Shown piece after piece: positions 37,501-49,500 of a stretch of DNA of 64,000 nucleotides. This DNA comes from Cardinalis cardinalis. Taxonomy: Eukaryota > Chordata > Aves > Passeriformes > Cardinalidae. Under the pieces are notes generated by a model, which saw only the letters and a list, made by a program, of their open reading frames with translations, had not been told where the DNA came from and made no database searches. Position numbers and translations under genes: made by a program. How positions within the stretch are numbered: the first letter of the stretch is position 1; each line of letters begins with the position of its first letter. The stretch is from NCBI GenBank assembly GCA_014549065.1, contig JACDOX010000017.1:6502808-6566807 (forward strand). Reading direction: 5' to 3'.

Positions 37501-40500
37501 TCAGAGGGACCACTGTTAATGATTCACCCCTCTGTGCTTTTGGAAATCTTTCTTGAAGAAAGGTAAAAAAAGAAAGGGGGCAGGGTGGAGGNGGCATACA
37601 TAAGAGGCTACAAATTAAAGAGAAAAGGCAGGAGTTCTAAGAATTTTTGCCCATCTTATTTACATTTTTATTAGATCTGCTTTGTCCAGTGACCTCAAAT
37701 AGTTCAAATTTAGGTTTATGCTCATCTTTAGGTACTTTAAAAGTATGTGTGAAGTAGCTTTTTAATCACCTTTTTTTCAAGACAGTATCAGTTTTGTTCC
37801 TCACACTAGATATGTGAAAATCTTAGAGCATTAACCTCTTCTTGCTCCCACATTTTCCCACTGAACCGTTTGCATTAAAGATTAACTTTTACCCACCTAA
37901 CTTCAAAAAGAGAGATCAGAAATGAACACCAGCCTAAATGCTTTCTGACAGAGTTACTAAAGAATTAAACTGTAGCCATATTAGCTCATAGAAATCAGAG
38001 CTTGCCTAATTGAGGGGCAGAGAAGTGTGTTTCATTTTGGCCTCCATCCCCAACTGTTACAGAAAGACATGATTAGTGCCTGGGAACACGTAACTGTCCG
38101 TATTCCAGGTAAGAGCAGCGNTTGCATGCGCGGTGATAACATTTTAATGAAACTAATTGGTTTTGCAGAGCTGTGCAGGTATCTAATGAGCTGTCCCTAA
38201 TGNGCCTGCTGTCACTCACTCTTCCAGGTAGAGGTAGCCATTCTCCTGTGCCAGCCTCCGCGCGTGCAGCTGGGAGTCCTTGCCCGTGGTGCCGTAGGAG
38301 ATGACCATGGCGCCGTAGTCGCGGCACATCCGCACCCGGGCCGGGGCCGTGCTGGTGCACAGGATCACAAACACGGGCACACGGAGCTCTGAGGCGTGGT
38401 GGGCGACCGCCATGGAGAAGTTGCTGTCTGAGGCCACAATCACCCCTTTTCTTTGCTGCTCCTGAAAACAGAGTTGCTATTGCATGTTAGACAGGGTCAC
38501 AGAGCTGTCTCATATGATCCTGGATCATTCTAATGATCTGGCTTCCTTTTTTCCCTTTACTAGCTGATTGAATGGTAATATTATGGTACACTGTATGCAT
38601 GGCTGGTGTGATCTCAGGATTTACACACGAAGCTAAAACAGCACAACATCAACCCCTGTGCCTGCGCTCCTCTGGGTTCAATTCTTGTTCCATGGCAAAG
38701 AGCTGAAAAACTCCAACTGATCACAGAAGAGCTGATAGCTGGTCCCTCAGAGCATATATCTCTGCTCTGCCTGTATGAAATAACTTNATTTCTGCTTCCT
38801 TTTAATAAAAGATTTCATTTATATTATTACAAAAAGCAGAAATAATCACTGCTCTGGGCTGCTGTCTCATGCCTGTTTTAACAATTGTTACTGCAGAGAC
38901 TCCTCTGACAATGGCAATAACCTCCTATGACAAATGACAAACAAGCTATTCATGTAAGAAAACTGAAATTCATTACAAAATCAATTGGTGATCTAGATCT
39001 TTGTCAGCACTCATTGTAGTTCAATTTCATCATTGCTCATCAGTTTGGTGGTTTCAACACATCAGAACTACAGCACACATAAAAACACTTGCATCTTAAT
39101 GCCACAGGAAAATGCTGATGTTTCCATTTTGCAAGCTTTTGTTTCAAACATTAAGAATTTCACCAGCAGATCAGCCAATTGTACATAAAGTTGTATTTTA
39201 CATTCAGACCTGTCTCTGTTCACATGCTGTGTATACAATTATTCTAAAGACAAAAAACACTGTGATTCCATGCAGATTAGAGGCAAATTTATCTTCAACT
39301 CTGCTCCATTTTCATGAAGCAGAGCTACTCTACTTCTTGAATGCTGACATTTTGCTATACCTGAGGCAATGACATCAGAAGGTAAAGTACACCTCGTTCC
39401 TTCACAGACCCTGTGTACTGGAGGAACTCCTTCTTCAGGTAGATGTCCATTCCATACTGCTTGGATAGCCTAGAATACTGGAGCAGATACATAATATTAG
39501 GTCAATGTATCTACTGCTAAGAAAAAACTTCCACACCTCATCAGCAGCCTGTTGAGGCATGAATTCTACTCCTACATATGAGCTCTAAAAAGCAAAATTC
39601 ATCTTCTGGTTCTTCATTCACAACAGAGTATTGTTACCTATCAGGTCCTTCTGCTTTATGGAAGTGATTCTCAAACTCACAGCAGTGAAATATGGACTAT
39701 GGACCACATGCCATTAAGAACTCTGAAAATAGCACTTGCTTTGGATCTTACTGTTCAAACACAGGCATTAAAATAAATACTTTCAATTANCTCAAAACCC
39801 ACACTTCCAACACTTGCCAGAACTGGATATTGACTGCCCAAAAAATAAGTTCATCATCTAATAGATACAAAGGCCACCAGAAAATACCTCCTTGAGNCCC
39901 ATTATGGCTCTGCTATGGTTTCTGCCACCGATTCACTACTGAGTGTGGTCTATTTTGCATCCTGAGGCCAGTGGAATATTAGCAAAGACATTTCTTACTC
40001 AAAGAAAAATGGAAACAATAAAAAACAATTTCCCAGGACTGCAAGTGTAAGCAGCAGCTGTTTGGAAAAGCTTAGTGTTTGGAACAGANATGATGCCTGA
40101 GCTGAGGGGAATTAGCAAGCACATTACATGTGATGCACGGCCCAAGTGCATGATTTTTAAAAATTTTGAATGGCAAATATTTGTTAAGCTTTATAATAAG
40201 ACACTCCCANCGTGTATCAACATATTAATTTCCTATTACCATATTCATTAAACCCAGAGTTTTACACAAGGTAACTTGTGAAATGAAGCAGCAGTAAGCC
40301 TGTGGGTGCCAGCTCCCCAGGCTTACTGCAGCTCTATTTCAGAACTGGCTCCATCTCCTCTATTGGCTGCCAAAGCNAATGAGGCCCTGGTGATTTAGGG
40401 GATCAAGTCTTCATTTAAGATAAGTCATGAAGTGAGACAGATCCAAAACCAGCATGACAAAATATTTCTCTTAAGCAGTATCTGGCAGTGTCACACACAC

Positions 40501-43500
40501 AATGAATGGTGTACACACTAATAGGCACTGACATGGTTTCCAGACTGCAGGGCCTTCCAAGNGAATTTATATGAATTAAATATATCTGAAACAGACACTT
40601 GCTTTAAAGTATGTAGTTAAACAACATGTTACAGGTGAACACTTCAAGGCTTTTTAGTGGATTTCCAAGCATATGTTTAAGTTCCTCACCCATAGGTGGG
40701 GCCAGATTCTCTGTTTTGCTTCTGAAAATCCTGACATAGAAACTACCCCTTGCTGCTCCTTTGCAAATCTGGCTGCAGAAACTGAAACAATGGAAAGTGC
40801 TTAGCACACTAATAGGATAATAGCTTATATCCTAAACATCCTAATCTATGGAGAATGCCTATGCAAAATAGAACAAGAACGCTATAAAATAAATGCTGCT
40901 AGTGCTTCTTTTTGTAGAGAATCTTGGATTCTAGAGCAAACAATCAGAAAAATGATTTAAGGAGATGAATCCTGTGCATAATAAAGTTGCTAAGCCTCCT
41001 ACATTTAAAACTGTGCCATTAAGTCACTCTTTTCCACAGGGGTGGTGTACTTTAGATTGATATTTATCTTTAATTTTGATAGTCAGGATTTTAATTCTTC
41101 AGGTTATTCTTTTTATCTTCCTTTAACTGAGGATTTTTTTTATATAGCCTAAATATAGCAACTACTTCTAACAAAGCAGGCATCAGTGCTATTTGCAGTT
41201 GAACTGACCTGATGTGTGACCTCCTAAGGCTCATTGAACCAGCCTGTAAGATTTCCTTTGAGTCACTGTGATCTTATCTAAGGACTACAGATAGCACGTC
41301 TAAGGTCCAGCACACAGCACAGCCTCCCTCTGGCATCCACAAAGCTAACACAACACAACCCTCACAGTAGCTCCTTCATCAGTAGCCAAACCAGGTGTCC
41401 AGCTTGATGTCAGTTCCTCGTTTTCTTATGCTTACTGCCTCTTGGGCATGTTACAATCCACTCATGATGCCATATCTCAGCTCCAAGGCAAACTCCTCCT
41501 AAGGAACCAGGATGCTCCATCCATGGTTTTACCTGCAGATTAGGAATCACCCTCTGCAAAGTGTTTCTTCCTTCAATTAATGAAATGGATTACAGTCACA
41601 CTGTCACACTTTTTTAGTCTAAAGAAATCTCCTTGAAAGGGGCTCTTACGTCTACATGATGAGTTAAAATAAAGGTTTGCTGTGTTTTTCTTGACACCAC
41701 TCTGTGCTTTTGAAACAGTGCATGAAGTGCACTAATAATTTCTGCAGGAACATTACTTTGAATAACAACAGTCATGGCCTATTTTCACAGTAAAATATAC
41801 AGATTTCTATATGGGTATAGGTTTTCCATTAATCTGATAATTTTNAAAGAATAGTTCATAAAAAAAGACTGAAGAAACTGAGACTGTTTNGCTTGAAACA
41901 GTAAATGCAGAAAGGGGATACAACTGGGTTGCATAAATNTGCCAGGGACAACCAGGAGAACGGAGCTCTAAGTTGAGGGGTGTCATGGTTTAACCTCAGC
42001 TGGCAACTAGNTATCATCCTGGGGGAGATGAGAATTGGAAAGGNAAAAGTGAGAAATCTCATGGGTTGGGATAAGAACAGTTAGTAAGAATAAATAAATA
42101 AATAAAAANAATGTAATTAAAAGGAAAACAANAAAGAGNGATAAATAAGACCCAAGAAAGACAGCTTATGCAATTGAAAACAATTGCTCACCAACAATCA
42201 GCTGATGACCAGCCAGGCCCTGAGCCACAGGCCCCCAAGCCAACTTTCCCCCTAATTTTATTGCTGAGCAAGGTGTCATATGCTATAGGATGTCCCTTTG
42301 GTCAGCTGGGGTCAGCAGCTCCAGCTGTCTTCCCTCCCACCTCCTTCTNCATCCCCAGTCTTCTCACTGGTGGGATGGAGTGAGGAGGAGAAAACACTTT
42401 GACTCTGTGTAAGAGCTGCTCAGCAGCAACAAAAACATCTCTGTCTTATCAACAGTATTCTCATCACAAATCCAAAACACAGCCCATACCAGCTATTGTG
42501 AAGAAAATTAACTCTACCCTAGCCAAAACTTCCCTGCATTCCAGCCAAATCTTTTGTGCCACCTTAGAGCCCCAAACTGTCTTGTGCCATGTCCTTTGAC
42601 ACAAGACACACTTCTTCAGTAATGTGCTACAAAAAGCACAGCTGTCCTTATTTTGGGAATGCTAGGCTAAAAAACCCACACTGGAAATAGTTATGATGGC
42701 TCTGTGTCAGCAGGCATGATATGGGAACAAGNAGAACTTTGAGGACCCAACCACTTGACTCCAGGGGCTGCTAACCCCAAGCAGATTGCAAAGTTCTTAC
42801 CCTATGCATGCCAGAAAAACAATCCACAAGGATTCATTGAGACTGTGATTTGGGACTGCTGCTAGGAATTGCCATTTGGAAAAGACACTCCTTTCACCCA
42901 CCAAAAGGAAAAGAGATTACCCAGAGCCCAGAGTAGTCTGTTTGAAGAGCTCCCAATGGTAGAAAAACACTATGAAAAAGTACAGAAATACAGCACAGCT
43001 TGCCATTGTACTTCTCTTGTGCTTTAGCAGACCTTGTACATTGATGGGGTATCTCAGTCACTTCTACACCAATGACAGGTGCATATGTTTGTGTGCANCC
43101 TTATTTTGCTGAAGACACCTGTGGTGGAAATACCTGGTTACAGAANACATCCAGCCTTCCTGGTTGGCCTGACTGAGAAGGCAAATCTGTACCTTCAGAC
43201 CCTCCAAATAAGAGGGCTGGTTCCAAACCAGACCCTCCCACAAGAGTGCTTACCCAAGCACTCATAGTCTGCCACCTCTAACTCAGGTTCCTTATAGCAG
43301 GAGTTTTTCACTGGGAGCATAATACCACAGTGCATTAAGTCTATGCCTAATGTGGTTTATCCTTTGTTTACAGGTCACTGCAATCTTTGAGGATTTAGGT
43401 TAGTGTAAACAGATAAGAAGAAAATTATTATTGACAGTTAAATACAGTTTATATGAACACGAGTCTTCTTACACAGATCTATCTTCTGCAATTCACACAT

Positions 43501-46500
43501 ACCCTTTCTTCATTTCTGATCGACTTTCAGAAGGAAAACGAAAAGAAACANTGAGAGAATGCAAAACCATAAAGATTCCCTACCATGCAGGGGGTTTTCT
43601 GAACACCACACTGGATTTTGAAGGCTGCTGCACTAATGTCTTCAAACCGAATCAGCCTGTTACAGCTTGCCAGGCTGGTCCTACTGCTTGGCTGAGGGAT
43701 GCAGGAAAGGGCATCCCTGAGTAACTCCTCATTCCGGCTCACTATCTTCATTTCCCAGGTCTTNACATCCCCTTTCAGGTAATCCTCCTCACCAAAATCC
43801 TTCAGTCTCTCGGGGTTGATAGANGGTGGCTTCTGCCCAATAAGGCCATTTCTTACAGGGACATCCTTACAGCAGTGAAGATCACAAACTGCTGGGATAT
43901 CTTGTTTCTTTATTTTATTGTCATCCCTGAAAACAAATAAAAGAAATTTGTTAAAAAGGCTTGGATGATTAAAGACTTGATATTTAGCATTTTAGAAGGG
44001 TGCACACCTCAGTTGCTCTTCACAAGCCTCAACCAGGCAGAGTTGCTACTGACATAATACCTACCCATAGGTGCACTGAAAGATACTGTAACCTTGCAGT
44101 TGTTAGAAAAGCCACAAATCACCCAACATGTGGGCAAACTGTGAAACTGTCCTAGCCAAGAAAATAAGAAATCTATAATCTGTGCTGTTTGGACAGCAAG
44201 ACCTTCCTTAGTACTCAGTATTCAACCAGCAATGATCCTAGTTCAGTGCTTCCAAAAATTTTGGAATAACTGGAATTGTATTTTCTGTACACAATTCTAT
44301 CTTTTTCTAAAAAGGCAAGGATCTGCTGCAGACCATTCCCATAAACTATTAATAGCAGTAACAAATGCCACTGTGTTGTACATGTGCTCTCTGCCCTTGC
44401 ATACTTGCAGAGTGTACTCCTGACAGCCATCAACTGCCTCGCAATGGGAAGGAAATTACTTTGATAAGGTATAATAATTATATCCTCCTACAGAGCTAAA
44501 GAATTAGGTCTTCTGATCCGTAGGTTAACATTTAATGGGTAAATATGTGTGTAGATATGGCAGAAATATGATGGCACAAAAATCTGCTTCCCCAAGAAAT
44601 ATACAAGAGACAGCATTGCTAGAAAAATTTGCAGGATTTGCTGCCTTCAACTGCCTGACTCTATGTTCCACAGTGCTCAGTCCCCAAGGAAAAACATACT
44701 GTAGTGCAGGATTCTGCAGTCCTACTAACAGATAAATGCAAAGCTTCTAGGAATTCTTGGAATTTGGAGATTATTATGGGGAAAGGGAGCATTAAGCAGA
44801 AGACCAGTGATTTGGAAAAGAGCTGATATCACCCCTGGTTTGTGGCTGTGAGTAGACAGATGGTATAAGCTCCTCNCACAAGTCACTATTAATCTATTTA
44901 GTTGAAATGGTTTTGTAAAAGCAAATGTGTTAAATCATGTCAGAGATTCCAGCATTATCCCCAACNAAAAATATTTACCTTTTTCCTAAAATAATTTGGG
45001 TCTAAGTTTTGCAGCTATCCATCAACAGGACTGGCTAAAGCACATTTTACAGCAGTGATCAACACCGTAATATGCTTTGCAGCAACTTCCAAAAGAATTC
45101 CTAAATATTTAGAAACATCTGTTTTTTGAGCAATTGCCCACTTAGGGCAACATCATCCATTTCCTTAATGGTATCAATAATCTGTGCCAGNAGCTCTGGC
45201 TCCTATTACACTTCCAATTTTTCCACTGAGGAATTCACAAAACAATAGGGGCAACATAAAATGTTNTATATTAGAATCAAGTAATATACCATAGCATCAA
45301 TCATTCTGTATATCTTNACAGGAGAAAATTTTTATAGCAAAATCTCCTCTCTAAAATTAATGAGAACACTAATTTTCTAAGATAAATAAAGTATATACAC
45401 ATTTGTGACCTCCTTATGTTGAAACTCGTGATCTAAAGGATTTTCCCAATACTTTATCTTAAAGCTGATACAGCCTAACACCAGGCATTCTGCTTTCAAA
45501 TCGAGTAACTGATCAAGGAGCTCTGTTCCATACTTTTCTGCATCTCTGCTCCATTGGGGTTAGACAGCTGGAACACTTCATAAAGATGTTAAGCTTCCAG
45601 TGTTAGCTCGGGTGCACATTAGTCTGCTTAATGCAAAGCTGAGAACCAGGTCAGACTGCCTCCCTGTGAACTTGTTACAGCACAGCCCCCCAAAAACAAC
45701 AGCACCAGCAGCACCCAAGAGGCTACAGCGCTGGTAGAATTCATTCCATGCCTCTCCCTTCCGAAAAATATTTTCCATATCACAGACTCCCATAACCACT
45801 CCAAAAGGAAGAACAGACATGTCTTATTTCTGCACATACTGTCTAATATGTTTAGCAAGCATTAGCAATGAATTATGTTCTTACACTGGAAATGGTTTAA
45901 AGGGGTCTATGTAGGGTAAAAAAAGTANGCAGATCAAAAATTTGTGCATTTATGGTCAATTTTTTTAACCAACTGGCATTTGAGATGGAAGAACAATTCT
46001 TGTTTTTCATTGCATCTGCTGCAATCAAAAAGTCTATAAAAGCACCGATCCAAAGATGACCACAAGAAGTTTATCAATGAAGCAGGATTCTGTGAGAAAG
46101 TACAAGTGAATGGTAATGCCTCATCACACTAGTGATGTCAATTATTTGTACCTGCAAATAGACTAAAATGGTATATTGACTTTTTGCCCTAGCCTTAGGT
46201 TTCCCTTTTTGTGGCAGAAAAAAAAGGAGGGAAGTAAATCAGATTCTCAGTCCTTGATGTGCAGTACCACTGCCATGACTAGCGAGTCTCTGCTCAGGAC
46301 TCCAACGGAGACAACACCTTGTGGCCATTGGAAAAGAGGAACAGAAATCAAACAGCTGTAAAATATGTATAGGCTTTTCAGGCTTGAGTTAGGCTTAGAG
46401 CACAGCTGAATTACTACCATCTCAATATTTAATACAAAAACTATCATACATTTGCATCTGAAAAGTCAGCAGCCTCTTCATCAAGGGATATCATTCTATT

Positions 46501-49500
46501 GTATATACACATATTGTNTGTATTTTTTTCAGAATAATTTTGATTCTTCTTCTACACCCACATGTCTCATTTACATTAGAAAATGACATTTTCCCATATT
46601 GAGCCCACCTGGATGTGCCACAGACCCTCCTAGAGCTCTCAAACTCCCAAGGTAAACAGNGCGCTGAGGTTTGATCACATATCACAAATGGGGAATTAAT
46701 GGCCCTGTTGGGTCAAAAGTATTTCTTGCCTCAAAAGCATTCCTCATGCTTGGCAGAGATCTAGATGGATTTCTTTTACAGGCAGCAAAGCACCCAAGTN
46801 CTCACAAAAACACAGCACATGACTTCTCAAGCACAGTCACAGAATCCAGCCCTCACTCCAGCAGCCATATCCACCAGATGAAGATCTGAGCCAATATAAA
46901 CCCAAACCCCAGCATTTAAAGCACTGCTCCTTTCAAATGCAGCTTTTCCTTTTTTGGAGCTTGTCACAAGTTTTCATTAAAAGGTCTGTTTATTTCCAGA
47001 CATAAAACAAACACCCAGCTGGCAAGCTTTGTTATGTGGTTATAAATTACAACATTTTACCTTTAAAGTGATTAGTAAAAGCAAACATGAAAATACAGTT
47101 TATAAACCTACTTTTTCAAGAACAGCTGCTCAGCATAACTGGAAAAAAAAAGAGAAGATCCATATGCAGACTTTCCATAAACAATTAAGGCACAGGAAAA
47201 AATATCATTTGTTTAAATAGATAGCTTTACATATTTTAAAATCTCAAAGTCCATGCAAAAACAGTATGTACCAAAATGTACTCCTACAATAATAAAAAGC
47301 AACAACTTGGAATGAATCATTTTTCTATTTCCAGTTTGTTTTCTGAACATACTGATAATATTCATCAAGTTACAACAGCACTAGGGAAAAAAATCAAAAA
47401 TAGAAATATTAACAAACTAAGAAAATAATAAAACCAGCAAAAATAATTTTGGGAAGATGAAAAGCAATAATGCATACTATACCTAAAGACCACAACTGTT
47501 GCCTTTGTTAGACAGAGAAGTGTCCAAGTGTGCAATGGTGGACAGTTCCATGTCCCCATGGTGAAGCACTTCAGATTGCCTCCCTCAGGACCCACAAAAC
47601 AGACTAAACAGATTAAACTGATGCACTCAGCTTCTAAAACTGAAGGAACAAAATCTGCAAAATGACACATGTCCAGGGTAGAGCAAAGTGTGAAAGACTA
47701 GTCACCGTTCTGCCCAGTATAAATGTCAGGGAGANATGGTACTAAAGTATGAGGTAGAAAATTTAAAATTTCCCTTCTTAGAGAAAACAATTAGCTNCAG
47801 AACTCGTTGCAAGAGGACTCTATGATGAACAAAAACATACACAGGCTCCCAAAAAAATGCACAACTAAATGGAAGTAGTGACCAATACACACATGGTTCA
47901 AAAATTAATCTGTGATTCAGGAAGCCCCTGAGCAAGCTACATGAAAGCATGTGAGAGAAAATGTCTTAGGTGGCTTTCATTTTTTCCCCAGTTCTGTTGC
48001 TGGCCACCCCTAGNGAGAGGACACAGAGGAGGACTGCTCTTTGGCCTGACCCAGTGCTGATTGCAGATGTACCCAATGCCAGAAGCTGGCCCATTTGGCA
48101 GCTTTTACACTTCCAAAATGAGTCACAACAGCATGTTTTGAGGCAGACATGAAGTTGAAGTTATGGACATACATTCCCATGTACTGGTTCCCAGATGGAA
48201 ATTCAACTGTCACAAAAGGAAACTAATTTTAATATAAGACCGAAAACTCAGCCTTTCTTTGTCATTTCTACAGCAGCTNTTGTCATCTGCATTCACAGTG
48301 ATACACATTCACTAGAAAGAGGGACTGACAGTGTTGCAAAATGTGCAGTTGAGCAGTCACAAAACATTAAACTTGAATATTACTTCAAACTCATATGCAC
48401 ATGTTCGCTACATGTGGATTTTAATTTTGTCCTTTTGAATGTTTTGGGGGTAGGGGTTGCTGAAGGTCATACCTATATGCTGCCATCACCTTCAGGCTCC
48501 CTGAAGACTCCTGGGGAACACTGACCAAGAGACGTAGATAAGATACAGCTTTAGACAGATTTGTCATCTGCTTTCAGGTAACTGGGCTCAGATCTTAGAC
48601 CTGCAAGTTCAGAATACTTATTAAGGCAAAAGGTGACCCCATTTGAAGTCACTTCTGCCTCTCTCCTCAGTGTTGAGCAGAGATGGGTCAGGTACAGGGG
48701 GCAAGGCAGGGTGAGCAGCCTGCTGCAGGTGCAATCTGCCTGGCTTATGACTGCAATGTGGCTGGGGCTGGGATCTCCTCTTACAGGAGTGAGAAAGAGG
48801 CAATCCCGGGATATGACAGAGAGGGCCCTTTCCCTCATCCTAATCCCTTTTACTCAGAACCTTTCCAGCTCCACTAATCCTTCTAATTCCATGTCCCAGT
48901 GCTGTCTCCTCTGACCCTTCTCACCACCTGAGCCTCCCAGACCCCCTCTCATACTTTGCTTGTTTGTTGCAATCCCTTTTTCCAGTAGCTCATGATCATT
49001 TCATGTCAACTCCTCTTCTACCTTTTTACCCATTCCCAAATACATCCAAATACTGCAATAGCAACAATTCTTTAAAGCATCTCAGCAACTTGTGCAAGTG
49101 TGACTTTATGAAAGACAAATGGTAGAAAAATAGAGGCTCGCTGAGATAAAAGTATCAGGAAGGATCATAACAAATGTCGTCTTCACTACCAGAAACTCCA
49201 GGTTATGGACTCAATAGTGTCTGAGTGCCCTGCATACCACTACAGGGCAAGTAAACTCCTGCACCGGGAAAGAGCACAATAAATTTGAAAATTCTCTCTC
49301 TTTGACAATAAATTCAAAACAGATCAAAGACAATACTGCACTCTAAATATGACTGTCTTGAATTATCATTATTTTGATATTGGATTGAATTATCAGTATT
49401 TTGTGTAATACTAGTACTTAGAAACACCCATTTGAGACTGTATCACTCCAACCAGTGGCATATACAGGATATATAAAATGCATATCTGACCTTTACATAT

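Larger units (their letters stand above)
39478..43583 (-). other. Intron of the dehydratase-like gene carrying CR1 and LTR remnants
   Basis: About 4.1 kb. It contains a CR1 ORF2 fragment (41863-41950) followed directly by a degraded LTR (41981-42530). Nothing else was recognised. Confidence 0.7.

Noticed and set aside
41981..42530. Full-length provirus
   Set aside because: Only one LTR-like block is seen, with no second LTR and no gag, pol or env-like frames nearby, so a solo LTR is the simpler reading.
45578..45820. 80-codon minus-strand frame with a short hydrophobic patch (LLGAAGAVVFGGLCC)
   Set aside because: It is in the large intron before the linker exon and on the gene's strand, so I considered it as an alternative exon. 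No phase-compatible acceptor and donor pair was found, and the main junction works without it.
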